From contig NC_074719.1 in the NCBI RefSeq assembly GCF_947242115.1, forward strand, positions 38,916,012 to 38,980,011: a stretch of 64,000 bases of DNA, in the 5' to 3' direction. The notes beneath the pieces were generated by a model, which saw only the letters and a program-made list of their open reading frames with translations, had not been told where the DNA came from and made no database searches. Every line of letters starts with the position of its first letter. Position 1 is the first letter of the stretch. This stretch comes from Biomphalaria glabrata (lineage: Eukaryota > Mollusca > Gastropoda > Planorbidae). Positions 44,640 to 57,010 of this stretch are shown in pieces. Both the position numbers and the translations under genes were made by a program.

Positions 44640-47600
44640 AGGAGGCAATGTTTCTAAGTAATCTTGACCCTTTTGTCACACATGTTAAACTAAAAACGAA
44701 ATACTTTATGTTTACACATAATTTATTTACATTTCATAATTACAAGACACTTTCATTAACAGTTAGGGTTGTTTGACAGTGAAGTCCCTTATCATTAACA
44801 AATTCTTGCCATGGATGCAAGCATTTCAATCTACACCAGTTTCTCAAAACATAATGATTTGTCAGCCTCCATGAAGTGTAGAAATAAATATTATTCTGTC
44901 ATTGTCTTCTAGTTCATAGTCTAATTCTCCCTAAGTAAAAAAAAAAACATTTACAATTTGTACAAACATTTTATGCTCAGCATGGATCTAAAATTCTAAA
45001 TTTTGCCTGTGAATTTATATATATATATATATATAGCACACCAGTTGAAAAAAAAACATTTACAGATAATTTGAAGGAAAGCATTAACACATGACCTACT
45101 CAGAATTACTGCCTTAATGGACAAAATAATGCCTACCATAAGCTCCCAATCTGCATCATTTATTAAAACCAGGATACCAGGTCGCCTGAAAAAGTACATT
45201 TTAATTTTAGGGAAAATTTTACAGTTCAGTATAAATAAAATTATAGCACAAATGTTTACCTACATGATAGTATTCCTAGTGAGCTAAATACATTTTAAAC
45301 TATCTACAGTTATGTACCATGAGTTTGAACATGAAACATATGTATGACTGGCTGATTTTCACACAACTAATGCTAAGTAATAGTACTGAACATTTTTGGT
45401 ACCCATGGTACTGAAAGTGACTCATCCACAGAAATTCCATTTTTCTGACAATGTTATCTTTCTTATTTTGTGAACTGCATTTGATTAATTGCATAAGACA
45501 GAAACTTTGAATTATCATTCAGCAAAGTCACCAAACATCTGCACAAAGTGTAGAAAATCCTCCACTTCCAGAAAAAGGAAAAATTTATCTATACCTATGT
45601 CAGAGCCCCAACTTTTTCTCTGATGGATTGGTACCATGACCTTTAACATTTGTTTATGAAGTAGGACTCTGAATGTAGAATCTACCAGGAAAAGTGAATG
45701 AACCATATTTTTTTTGTGTGGAACATTATATTAAGCCATCATGTTTGTTTTACAAAGAAAGTGTGGTTGTTTACAAAAAAAAAAAAAAAAAAAAAAAGCT
45801 ACAATATAAGCGGAATCATGAAATAACCACAGCAGCATTCTTGATTCGAGACATAAATAGGTTAAACTATGTCGAGAGATCAAAGGATTGATGAGAATAT
45901 TTACCAAAAAGAGACAAGAAAATGAGTCAGTGGTGAAGCTAGCTACAATGTTGCTCATATTTTAAGTAGAAAAATGAAGCTACTTTTGAATGCGTAAAAA
46001 AAAAAGACAAACATCAAAAATCCCATTAATTAATGTAAATACTAAATCCACGGGTTTCTAATAAAAGTATTTTAAGGTCAATTTCATTTATTTTCTTTAG
46101 AGCTGGGTAGAATCATTGGTGCCCAAAAGATCCCGAAATTGAAAATTCCAGTCTTCACCAGGGACCCCCTTGTTTGGAAGTCAGTGCTTTACCACTTTGC
46201 CACAGCGCTTCCACAATTACTAAGGTTATAGTTAAAGTACCGTAGGTTAGATAGAATAGATCATTTATCTACATACACTGTATTTCCTTGTAAAAAAAGT
46301 TCTGGTCTCTCTTTGATTATATTTTTCTGAATCCATATCAAGAGATCTTTTATTAGCCCTGATGTGAAAAAAAAAATTATTCAATTATTCAAACAAAAAT
46401 TAAAAAAAAAAAAAAAAAAAATGCTGATTGTGAGTTGAACACACATTCACTATTAGCTATGACATAGTAATCCTTTATTTTGTGACTTTTTTAAAACATT
46501 GATAGACATTCCATTTTAAATTATATTTGTCTTAATTAACCGAAAAAAACAAAACAAACAACCTTGTCAAGACTCCCTTTCTTCTCTAATATACATATGT
46601 GTACTTCAATGCTAATTACTAAATGTACCCAAGTCCTGGGCAATACCATAACAAACATATAATGACAGATTAAAGATTCAGAATGCCAATTCACAGATAA
46701 ATAACATGTTTATTACATACGCTGTAATATACTACAGGCTCAGACAATTGAAATATCCAGTATCAATTAAAATATAACAGCTCAATATCCCAAAGACTGA
46801 ATAATGACTACACAGAAAATAATTAGAGTCTACACTTCAACTCTATCTATAACCAAAGGTCCAACTGTCTTGGACTATGAACAAAATCACACTGCTTTAT
46901 TATGAGTTACATTCCATTCAAAAAAACATCTCACAAAGTAAAAACAATCCAAAACAATAACAGTTATGAAGTCAACAACCTGAATTGCCCCCCTTTCTCC
47001 TCTACAGTTAACAGGAGACCCAGGCTAACCAGAACTCAGTCCTGACAAACCTGGTAATTATTTCAAGGACTTAAATATTAGCTTGAAATTCTATTATGAT
47101 AAATGTTGGACAGACTATCTGCTTTTCATAATCATCAAACTCCATATGAGTGAGGGCTTGAGGGGCTCAAATCATCTCTTGCAAAACCCATGGTCATAAA
47201 TCCTGCTGTTGTGCTAATTCATGTACCAGTATGTCACCATGCAAATCATCTCCTTGATTAGTTTTCTTAAACTGAAGTTTGGTTTACTGACCCTCAACCT
47301 TCTAAGATCTGAGAACAATAAGCCCATGCACTGTGTTGATACAAGGCGATAACTAACTATTGTGCAGCAGAACTAAAATGCAAGAACTAGTACAAAGATA
47401 ACCTGTGTGATCAAGCTTTTTGATAGAAAGACTGTGTCCATTGACCTAGTTTCAAGAATCTCAACTCTAAATGACAATCACAAATTTGGTGGATGTAATC
47501 TGGTAAAAAAATGTATACATCAATAACAGTAACTCACATTTTTCATCTTGCTTGGGTAGAGTAATATTGTGCTTTTTTACATTTCCACAAAGCAACTCTG

Positions 47601-48771
47601 CACCACCACTTAAAAGAAATAGAAGTAAACAAATGTAAACATTTTTTTTTTCAAATATGTATTTTAATGTATATTAAGAGTGTCCATTAAAGATGAAGCA
47701 ATAAAGTCCCATGTCCATAAAGTCACTTTGAGTTAGTAATGTTGACTATAGATAGGGGACGGACTATGTTTCAAAATCTTCCCAGGCATTGATACAATCT
47801 GGTCTACAAATCGCTTGCTATAGGATGGACATCTATTGAAATCTAGGTAAAACTTCTGATCATAGGCCCCTATCTTTTCAGGTCAATTATTTGGCAGCTG
47901 TCTATCCACACGCATGATGACATACTAATGTGACCTCAACTGCACGCGAGCGCTCTACTAACCCTAACCACAAACTATTACATTATACTACCGATACCAC
48001 TATGCTACCTGCGACTAGTAACCTTGTGACCAGATGACCTTAGGGATAGACATTGATGCGCTGCCACTTGCGTAACATTCTTAAGAAGTGGCTTTCGATC
48101 AGTAGTTTTACCTATAATAATATAAAAATAGAAAGTAATTATCAATACTATCATTAGATTAGGTACTTTGACATCCTTACTCTACTGACCTATAAACTGC
48201 TAGACTAACTGCTATATAGTTTTGAAACAGCATGGCTAGACTTCCAAACCCATGGTGTTAGTTGATTGATTGCAAAGTTGTTTTTACATTTGCTTTCTTT
48301 TTAAAAAACCCTTGTGAAAATCTTAAAGGAGGATTCCTAAGCTTTTGAATGATACCACATTGTCAACAAATGAAAGTCATTTTTATTTAGAAAATTTACA
48401 GTAAAGTCATTGGTAAGAATGAATTTGCATTTACTATCATTTTTAAGCAAGCTTGGTATTTTTTAAATTGTATTTAGACCTAGATTTATGCTTAAAGTTT
48501 GTTATTTCATTATTTTTTTAAAGAAATTTTGTCCTCCAAAATTAAAAAAAACTTACCCTAACATGCTGTTATTAGTTATAAATGATGCCAAATTAGGCAT
48601 TTTTCGAAATGGGAAAAATTATAACTACCATAACAATCTATGACTATAGTATTAAAATCAATTTTTCTATTATAATAGAGTAGTGTTAGAAATCTTTTTT
48701 TTCTATACTTAGGTACACAAAATATAAAAGGAAATCAGCTTATTAAGGCAAGTTTGGGCTCATCCTGATGA
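44640..48771. other. Intergenic, no gene seen; one SINE fragment
   Basis: AT-rich with A-runs at 45774-45797 and 46401-46421 and (TA)n at 45016-45035. The small ORFs (44996-45958) are low complexity. 46995-48110 is somewhat more complex but shows no domain or element I recognise. Confidence 0.5.
46099..46213 (-). mobile_element. SINE S1, 5' part only
   Basis: Reverse complement of the SINE head and first body part: GAAGCGCTGTGGCAAAGTGG, 'aaagcactgacttccaaac', 'tggtgaagactggaatttt', 'cacccagctct'-like end. The 3' half is missing. Confidence 0.78.
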
Positions 48772-48779
48772 TGTTAAAT

Positions 48780-50887
48780 CAGTGGTTCCCAAACTTTTTT
48801 GTCTCGTAGACCCCTTGCCATGTTTTCTGGTTTTCCGTAGACCCCCTGCTTAAGTTATATTGAATTTTTGAAAATTCATCAATTTCAAATTACACATAAT
48901 TAAAACTACATTTTAAGTTGAACTTTTTCTTAATAACTCTATTAACTGGCACAAATTAAAACCCATTATAGAACAGTGAATACGTATAGCATACAATCAC
49001 TAAACACATTGGAAAATTTTTGTTTTTAAAGTCTTGCAAGCTCACCATCCGTTGCTACGGAGATAATTTTTCTTATAGGGATTTGCTGTTTTATGAAGTA
49101 GTTCTTTAAAACATTAAATATTTATGTGCCTTAAACATCACAGTAAAGTTTTCACTTGGAGCAGTTTTTCATGGATTTCTTAAGCCATAATAATTTGAAA
49201 AAAAACTCATTACCAGACAAGGTTGACTCAGCCAGCTGTATAGAGAAATATGTTGTTTGCAGAAATATGTCGTTTGCAAAGACTTACATTAGAAGAAAGA
49301 AATATTTGACTACATTCCAACAGAGCTCAAGAATTTAGTGAGCTCTTCTATAAATCCATTGCCCTAACAACCAATGGGTCAGAGTTTGCATGGATGGTTC
49401 TCAGAAATCCACCACAAACGGAGGAGCTGGAATACTCATTTAATGGCCCAATGGAGAAAAAATAATTTAAAAATTAAGTTCATTATAACTAATGAGCTCT
49501 ATGACAACCACAGTGAAGAAATAGGAGCACTGGAGCTAACAGCTACCATGCTAGCGAATCAGCCAAGTTCACTAAACAGTTGTTTTTTTCATGGCCGATA
49601 TAAAAAGACTCCTTCAAAGCTTGACAAACTCTGATTCCTCCTGAGTAAAACAACTCATGATGTCTGAAATGACGTTCGGTAGTCACCTTGCCTGCTCGCA
49701 TCTCCAGTCGGGAGGTTTGGGCTAGGATGTAATTATCCACATAATCTGAAGGAACATACAAAAGATTTTGTACAAAACATATTGGGTCACATTGTAAAGC
49801 TCAACAACAACAGCAAGAATGCTGTTCTCCAATGTTGAAATAGAAGGAAATAGAAGGCTGACACACTTGCCAAATGTGAGAAAACAAATACACACTTCAA
49901 CATCGCACTCTATCCGGAAGAAATGAAGAAACCAATAGTCAATTGTAAAATCGAGAAATGGACAAGCTCTCATTCGATGACATCTTTTATTATCTATTCC
50001 GATAGGACCACCTATAATTTTTCACATCAGAACCGTACACATCATAATGAGAAAACATATGTTCCAGAAGCTCAAAATTGGGACCATTGACTTTTGCCCT
50101 TTTGGAGTGTCACCAGAGAATGCCAACCATGTCTTCAAAATTGCACTCTTCATCAAGAGGCCCAAAACAAGACACCGGCCACAGAACCCAAACATAAAAT
50201 TCTTTTAATGATATAAGTTTGTGTAAGAGTTTTTACAATTTCTTCAACGGCTGTTAAAATAAATAATTTGCCTATCGTGTGAGGTTTTCAGTATTTTACT
50301 ATAAGTAAAGAGATATAGTAAAACGTTCACTAATCATCATCTTCTCAATGTCAGGTCAAAGAGAGATTTTTGTGGTTGTTTTATACATTTTATCTTTGAG
50401 TGTTTGAACGTTTTGCAAACCTTTATCTTTTTTTTTATCAGGGTGGCATCATCTCAAATGATCCTCCAGCTTAATTGGTTTCATGGCATCATAAAAAATG
50501 GCACATTAACACTCGCTTGTTTGACAAGGAAGTAATGAAGTTCAATTTCAAATACTTAACGCTGTACAGTCTACATTTCTGTTTGTTAATTTTATAACTA
50601 GACAAAACTACACTCTTTAAATCTAGTTATTAAATTAAATAAAACAACTTTTCATTCAATCAGGATGATAAAAATTTTAAGGATTTCCTAAGGTACAAAT
50701 CATAAATGTGTGTATGAAAAGATTCCCATTGTCAAAATTAAAGTCACGACATGCTAAATTGAGATTCTTTATCATAGACCCCCTTGCACATCTCATAGAC
50801 CCCCAATTCCCTTTTAAACTTTCGTAGACCCCTTGGAAGTCTTCATAGACCCCTGGGGGTCTATATAGACCACTTTGGGAATCACTG
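48780..50887. mobile_element. hAT transposon with 8-bp target duplication, carrying LINE RNase H debris
   Basis: Left end CAGTGGTTCCCAAACTTTTT and right end (minus strand) CAGTGATTCCCAAAGTGG are followed by mirrored 'tagacccc' repeats, flanked by exact TGTTAAAT at 48772-48779 and 50888-50895. The 'cgtagaccccttg/cccctgggggtcta' subterminal motifs repeat several times near both ends. No hAT transposase frame was recognised in the 2.1 kb, so it is non-autonomous or gutted. Confidence 0.9.
49366..50205 (+). mobile_element. LINE RNase H-domain and C-terminal fragment inside the hAT element (family E)
   Basis: Decayed plus-strand frames read RVCMDGSQKSTTNGGAGILI (first RNase H Asp in MDGSQ), EEIGALELTATMLA (the Glu), ADIKRLLQSLTNSD (second Asp), and later MRKHMFQKLKIGTIDFCPFG, SPENANHVFKIALF and KRPKTRHRPQNP. 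That is the order of an RNase H domain and trailing Cys/His region of an RNase H-bearing LINE. Several stops and frame changes. It is either a nested insertion or captured cargo. Confidence 0.72.
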
Positions 50888-51239
50888 TGTTAAATGAAGT
50901 CACTCCATGATGAAGCGACATGTAGCGCCAGACATTAGCGATTCTCGTTGATAATATGAAGTATAAATGATTTATGCATTGTTTAATGGCTTACTAAATC
51001 TTTGATCAACCTAGTGGAGAGTTATAAAGTTATGATGAGATAAAGATGAAAATTCATTTTTTTTTATCACAGTTTTTTGGACATTTTCTATAGTCCATTT
51101 TTCTACATATGAAACGGCATAAATTTGCTCCTATATAACATAGAAAGATAATTTGGTATCATTGTAAACCTCTCACCAAGCTCTACATAACTAGTTAGTT
51201 TCTGTTGTTATATATATTTTATTTTGAATGTTTTGTCAA

Positions 51240-51733
51240 AAAACCTAATTAGATCATCTATAGTAGACTAGCCTAGCCATGATCTAGTCACTTGAGTTAA
51301 CAAGAGTGATTAGTCTAAATTAAATCTAGATATTAGAATATTAGATCTAGAATCTAGAGTAGATCTAGAAAACAAAATCTAAGATTGACTAGAATCTAGA
51401 TACTGTAGTGAGTGTAGTCTATGCTCAATACTGAGTATTACTGAGTGTAGTCAAGTGTAGAATCAAAATCATAGAATCAGTTATATTATTTATAAATCAG
51501 TATGAATCATAGTGATTTTGGTCAAATTAATGATACTTAATTATCAATCATGATAGACTAGTGACTATAGAGTCGAGTATAGACCCTCGTTCAAGTATCT
51601 AGTCAGTAGTCACCAGAAGACTGGGTCTTGAGTAGTGCCAGTAGTGGACTAGTCAGTGGTTATAGATAATAGTTATACTATAGACTGTGCGTCTCATCTT
51701 ACATGATCTTACTTAGACTATTCTAGACTAGAG
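51240..51733. repeat. CTAG/AGATCT and AGTC-rich island
   Basis: Mix of 'atctagaatctagagtagat'-type and 'tactgagtgtagtcaagtgt'-type sequence, with no ORF; it is the target site of the composite element that follows. Confidence 0.6.
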
Positions 51734-51746
51734 TAGTACTAGCCTA

Positions 51747-52016
51747 AAGTTTCCCTTTCAGACCTTGTGGTCTATAGGGCAGATGATGTAAAGGTCATCT
51801 GTTTCTGTGGCCTACAGTTAACAAGGGTGTCATGTGGCCAGCACAACGACCAACCGCCTTTACTTTTCCCTAACTAATGTCAGGTACCCATTAGAGCTGG
51901 GTGGACTCAGAGGCGCCCGAAGATCCCGAAATTAAAAATCCCAGTCTTCACCAGGATTCGAACCCCGGTCCCCGGTTCAGAAGCCAAGCGCTTTACCGCT
52001 CAGCCACCGCGCCTCC
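51747..52016 (-). mobile_element. SINE S1, full length, antisense to the adjoining LINE
   Basis: Minus strand: GGAGGCGCGGTGGCTGAGCG (A box), 'taaagcgcttggcttctgaa', B box GGTTCGAATCC, 'ggtgaagactgggattttta', 'cctctgagtccacccagctc', 'cacatgacacccttgttaac' and the end GGTCTGAAAGGGAAACTT. It is the best preserved copy of S1 in the window. Confidence 0.93.
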
Positions 52017-54045
52017 TAACAAATACTGGCAGGAGCTATGCGAAGATATTCAATCTTGTGCCGACTGTGGTAACATAAGAGGACTATATGAGGGCATGAG
52101 AAAAGCCTTTGGACCTCACACCAGCAAGTGTGCTCCGCTCAAGTCAAAAGATGGCTCAATCATCAGCGATCGTGCGCTGCAAATGGAACGATGGGTAGAA
52201 CACTATGCAGAACTCTACCAGATTGAAAACACCATCTCACCAAATGCTGTTTCCAACTTCCCATCACTTCCAGTTTTGACGGAATTAGACGAAACGCCCT
52301 CAGTAAAGGAGCTGAGCATTGCCATTGACATGCTTGCACATGGGAAAACACCCGGAGGAGATGGCATTCCTGCTGAAGTAATTCAGGCTGGAAAACATGC
52401 CCTAATCAAACCACTCCATGAACTGCTAAGCTTGTGCTGGGAACAAGGAATGGTCCCCCAGGAATTGAAAGACTCCAACATTGTTACAATTTATAAAAAT
52501 AAAGGCGACCGCTCTGATTGTAACAATTACAGAGGCATCTCACTGCTTAGCATAGTCGGAAAGGCTTTTGCTAGAGTATTACTAAAGCGATTACAGATCC
52601 TGGCAGATCGTGTTTATCCAGAGTCGCAGTGTGGCTATAGGGCAGGTAGATCTACAACAGATATGATTTTCTCTCTGCGGCAGCTACAGGAGAAGAGCAG
52701 AGAACAAAAGCAGCCCCTCTTCATAGCTTTTATTGATTTGACCAAGGCCTTTGACCTTGTTAGCAGAAGCGGTCTGTTTGCTGTACTAGAGAGAATCGGC
52801 TGCCTAAATAAGTTAAGAAAACTACTGTCAGCTTTTCACGAAAATATGCAGGGCACCGTTCAGTTTGAAAGTTCTTCCTCCAGGCCATTCTCCATTAAGA
52901 GCGGTGTAAAACAAGGATGTGTACTGGCCCCTACACTATTTGGCATCTTCTTCTCAGTCATACTATCCAGTGCTTTTAAATCCCTGGAAGACGGAATATA
53001 CATCCATAGCAGATCCGATGGAAGGCTCTTTAACCTGGCACGTCTTAAAGCCAAAACGAAAAGGCGTTGTATCTTGATAAGGGAGCTGCTGTTTGCAGAT
53101 GACGCGGCACTCATATCTCACTCACAAGGAGGTCTACAGAAGCTAGTGAACGCCTTAGCAGCTGCTTGTCAAGAGTTTAGCCTTACTATAAGTCTCTCCA
53201 AGACCGAAATCCTGGCACAAGACGTCGCAGAAATACCTATAATACAAATTGGGAACCACACCCTTTCAGTGGTGCAGGAATTTACCTACTTGGGTTCAAC
53301 AATTGTCAGTAACCTAGACTTAGACATCGAGCTGACAAAAAGGATAGGAAAAGCTACCACAGCATTGGCAAAACTCTCCAAGCGCGTCTGGGAAAATGGT
53401 AAATTGACCACAGCGACCAAAATCCTAGTCTACAACGCCTGTGTTGTGAGCACTCTCCTTTATGGCAGTGAAAGCTGGTCAACATACATGTACCAAGAGC
53501 ACAGATTGAATAGTTTCCACTTGCGCTGCCTGAGACGCATAATGGGCATCTCTTGGAGGGACCATGTCTCCAATCAGGAAGTTTTGAGATTGGCCAATAT
53601 GAACAGCATGTATGCTCTCCTGACACAAAGAAGATTACGCTGGCTCGGACATGTCACCCGCATGCCAGATGGTAGAATCCCGAAAGATATCTTATATGCT
53701 GAGCTTGTGGAAGGAGTCAGACCAAAGGGCCGCCCAAGACTAACATATAGAGATGTCTGCAAGCGAGACATGAGAGCCTCAGGCATCAGTGAAAGTATGT
53801 GGGAAAACATAGCCAAAGACCGGAGTGCATGGAGACAGACTGTGCGTGCTGGGACAACCCTTGCTGAAAACAAAAGAATTGAAGCGGCTTTAATCAAGAG
53901 GGAAAAAAAGAAAGCTGCCCTGTCTGCTAGCCCTAAATCAGAGGCATACACATGTACGAATTGTGGCAAAGTCTGCCGTTCTAGAATTGGCTTGATTAGC
54001 CACACCAGATTCTGCCCCGTCTCAAGATTAAGCCAAAGCCAGTGA
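52017..54045 (+). mobile_element. LINE family A reverse transcriptase ORF, 5'-truncated, otherwise open (about 676 codons)
   Basis: A non-LTR retrotransposon RT open from the junction to TGA. Motifs in order: HGKTPGGDGIPAEVI, NYRGISLLSIVGKAF, CGYRAGRSTTDMIF, FIAFIDLTKAFDLV (palm Asp), SGVKQGCVLAPTLFGIFF, ELLFADDAALISHS (catalytic FADD near 53095), EFTYLGSTIV, STLLYGSESW, RRLRWLGHVTRMPDGRIPKD and a C-terminal zinc knuckle CTNCGKVCRSRIGL..H..FC. The endonuclease half expected upstream is missing. The open frame also runs back through the antisense SINE to about 51901, by chance. No stop lies between the junction and the natural stop, so the copy is young; a shorter sister is at 13706-14459. RTE-like versus jockey-like clade is unresolved. 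Confidence 0.92.
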
Positions 54046-54103
54046 CTCACTTGGGCGCATCCATTGCCTTTCGAGACAAAAGGAGCCATATAGTACTAGC
54101 CTA

Positions 54104-54525
54104 GATCTAGTTACTTTTACTAACTTTTAGTTAGTAGTGACTTAGTAGTCTATTATAATTAAAATTATAATTATGTCTCAGTCTATGTTTATATGACTAG
54201 ATCTAAATCTAGATTCTAGTAATGGTATTTCTAGTCTACTCTAAGTCCTCTAACTTCTAAGTAGATCTAAGTCTCACTCAACTCTAAGTCTAAGACTAGT
54301 AATTTAAGTAAAGTAAGAGTCTAGAGTAGACTGTGACTGTCTTGTCTAGACTAGTAGTTAGTAATAGTACTATTAATATTTAGTATTATACTATAGACTA
54401 TAGAGTACTGACTAGTCTCTATTACTAGATCTCTATTACTTGATTGAAGTAGCTGCTCTCAAGCCTAGCTAGAGTTAGAGTATTCTAGAGTAATCTAGAG
54501 ACTAGATCTTCTATTTATGATAAGT
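54104..54525. repeat. CTAG/AGATCT-rich island (right flank of composite element)
   Basis: Same texture as 51240-51733: the LINE/SINE unit was inserted into the middle of one island. Confidence 0.6.
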
Positions 54526-54719
54526 CTACCTGAATTCGAGAGTTAATGAAAGTGCCATTGAATTGTACACATTAAAAATAATGTAGCTTTATTTCAATTT
54601 GTTTCACTAATCTGTGTCTGACATGTGCAAAAATAAAATAAAAAATGTAAACATTGAAATTGAAACAAGTTCTTGTAAACACAGAATCTAGGTTTTAAAA
54701 TACTTAAAATACCCAGACA

Positions 54720-54815
54720 CCTTACTTGATCCGAGAATGGGTGAGGAGAAATAACGTGTGCACGCTTTCTACCAGATAGACAGAGTGAGTTGATAAGATT
54801 TGTAAAATATTTCTA
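54720..54815 (+). repeat. Short dispersed repeat family, copy
   Basis: 'ttgatccgagaatgggtgag', 'gagaaataacgtgtgcacgc' and 'agacagagtgagttgataag' match 13053-13145 and the inverted copies at 56290-57010. Confidence 0.7.
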
Positions 54816-54916
54816 ATCGCACAGATTTATTAATCCAGTCCAGTCATTGATCTTTATAAAATACTAGACTGATCCAAACTTATTGATACAATTACAGTTA
54901 CACCCTTAATATATAA

Positions 54917-55440
54917 CCTTGCGATCTATAGGGCATATGATATAAAAGTCACATGTTTCTAAGGCAGATTGTTATGAGAGTGTCATGTGGCCATCACAAC
55001 GACCAACCGCTTTTCTTTTCCCAACTAATGTCAGGTAGTAATTAGAGATCGGTGGACTTAAGGTTGCCCTTAAAATTCATAATATTAAAAATCCCATTCT
55101 TCACCAGGACCCCTCGTTCCAGAAGACAGGTGCTTTACAGCTCTGCCCCGAGATCCCCAAACAACAAAAGAATGTTAGCAAATATCCAAGGCAAAATTCA
55201 AGAAGTAAAAGTGCATTATTTTACAGTCTACACCAGGATTTGAACCTGGATTGGAAGCCAAGAGCTTTGCCGCTCAGCCACCCGTGCCTCCCATGTTTTC
55301 TTTAGGTTATCTTATTTAAAACCACCGTCACCGCAACAACTAATAGGGACAAAATTACATTGAGCCTTTATGTCCCAAACGTGCCAGGTACCCAATAGAG
55401 CTGGGTAGACTCAAGGTTGTCCTAAAATCCCGGAAATCGA
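54917..55440 (-). mobile_element. Cluster of three SINE S1 pieces
   Basis: 54917-55160 is a nearly full but eroded reverse copy (ending near 'cttcaccaggacccctcgtt', 'gctttacagctctgcc'). 55227-55292 is a separate tRNA-like head with a cleaner B box (minus strand CAGGTTCAAATCC). 55380-55440 is a piece of the SINE body ('ggtacccaatagagctgggt'). At least two independent insertions are implied. Confidence 0.78.
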
Positions 55441-55444
55441 ATTT

Positions 55445-56262
55445 GAGACTTGTCGATATTTTTAAAATGAATTCTGCTATCTGGGATTCACAAATTCAAG
55501 ATGACCTGTCTCTAGAAGAGGAGATAGGCCTAAAATAGGCAAGGCTGCCTCGACCTTCGCTAGACTCAGGCCAAGAGTTTGGGAAAACCAGAATCTCACT
55601 ACAGTGACCAAAATGGAAGTCTACAAGGCATACGTTATGAGTACACTACTCTATGGCAGTGAATCATGGACCACCTACGCAAATCAAGAGATAAAACTAA
55701 ACTCATTCCATTTGCAATGTCTCCGTAGGATCTTGAAAAGCACATGGAAAGAAAAAAGTGTGCAATACTGAGATCCATGCGCGAACAGGTATTCCCAGCA
55801 TCTTTACAGCCCTCAGACAAAGCCGCTTGCGCTGGCTTGGACATGTTTGCCAGATGGAGGACAATCGCATCCCGAAAGTCATCCTCTATGGACAACTCGC
55901 GACTGGCTCAAGAAAAACTGGTCGCCCCCACCTCCGTTACATAGATGTAATAAAACGGGACCTAAAACCAGTGAACATCAATACTGACCATTGGGAAGAC
56001 ATAGCTCTAGACCGCACCAGATGGAAAGAGACAGTGACCAAGAAAGCTATGGACAGTGAAAGAACATGGGTGTCAGCTCAGGAAGAAAAACGTACAATAC
56101 GAAAAATGGCCAGCTCCTCTACCACCGAAGCAAAGACCACCTTAACCTGCGAAATTTGTGGACGGGATTGTCTCTCCAAAATAGGGCTCCACAGCCACAT
56201 GAGGAAGTGTGCAAGATGAACCAGAGTCGTTCTACGACTGAAGGAGGCCAACTACCACCGAT
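55445..56262 (+). mobile_element. LINE, 5'-truncated copy (zinc-finger-ended RT, family A relative)
   Basis: Plus-strand frames encode IGKAASTFARLRPRVWENQN, STLLYGSESWTTYANQ, then after frame breaks around 55735-55760 RLRWLGHVCQMEDNRIPKVI, TGRPHLRYIDVIKRDLK and the zinc knuckle CEICGRDCLSKIGL..H. It ends about 40 bases after the TGA at 56217-56219. Older than 52017-54045 and a different subfamily. Confidence 0.85.
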
Positions 56263-56289
56263 ATTTTTTTAGTAGGCCTACCAAATCAC

Positions 56290-57010
56290 AACGTTTTTAC
56301 AAAGCTTATATCAACTCACCCTGTCTGTCTGGTACACATTTTGAACGCGTTCTTTCTCCCACTCCCCATTCTCGGATCAATTTGAAACTTTGCACAATTA
56401 TTCATTGTCCCTAATGAAACATGAATTAATAAAAAAAAAATAACCAGTTGGTGCTAACGTCTTGAGATGTTAATTACCACAGAGAGACATAGTGGTAATT
56501 AATAAATTTTGTTAGATATCGAAAAGGGAAATAAATATTAAAGTATTGAAAGCATATAGCTGTAAATGTGGAGTTACCCCCTTTTTTCTATTTGGCTTGT
56601 TATTACAAAGCTTATATCAACTCTGTATGTCTGTCTTACCGACTATCTATCTGGTAAAAAGCTTGTACATGCTATTTCTCCCACACCAATTCTCGAATCA
56701 AGTTAAGACTTTGCACATTCATTGGCGCATACAATACATGAATCATACAAAAAATAAACCATTTAGTCAATTAATTATTGGTAATTAATTATTTTGTTTG
56801 ATACTAACAAGGGAAATTAATCCTCCAGTATTTACAGATATAGTTAAATATGTAGGGTTTTGTCCATTGTCGGATCAAGTTGAAACGAAACAATTATTTA
56901 TTACACCTAACAAAACACGAATCAATTAAACATTAACTAATCAGTGATTTAATTATTGGTAATTGGTTATTCTGTTCGATACCGAATAAGGGAAACAAGT
57001 TCTAAATTAT
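56290..57010 (-). repeat. Three neighbouring copies of the short dispersed repeat family
   Basis: Copies begin at about 56303, 56605 and 56860, each with 'tctcccac.c...ttctcg.atcaa.tt', 'attattcattg'-like and 'ttattggtaatt' blocks. On the minus strand they end in GTGAGTTGATATAAGCTTTG. They look like successive insertions or a small tandem array. Confidence 0.68.

Larger units (their letters stand above)
51747..54090 (+). mobile_element. Composite retrotransposon insertion: antisense SINE + 5'-truncated LINE with one target duplication
   Basis: TAGTACTAGCCTA at 51734-51746 is repeated exactly at 54091-54103, bounding the whole unit. 51747-52016 is a full SINE S1 in reverse, its 3' end touching the left duplication. 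From 52017 the LINE (family A) runs to its natural 3' end GAGACAAAAGGAGCCATA. The single shared 13-bp duplication argues for one insertion event rather than two. Confidence 0.88.

Noticed and set aside
45694-45958. Overlapping ORFs containing poly-Lys / poly-Phe
   Set aside because: Created by the A-run at 45774-45797.
51901-52016. N-terminal extension of the LINE ORF
   Set aside because: It translates the antisense SINE; the open frame across the join is chance, not a fusion protein.
53574-54089. 171-codon minus-strand ORF, repeated at 13939-14454
   Set aside because: Shadow of the family-A LINE ORF; it recurs only because the LINE does.
55227-55292. tRNA gene
   Set aside because: A and B boxes are those of the SINE S1 head; no complete cloverleaf or anticodon arm, and body fragments of S1 lie next to it.
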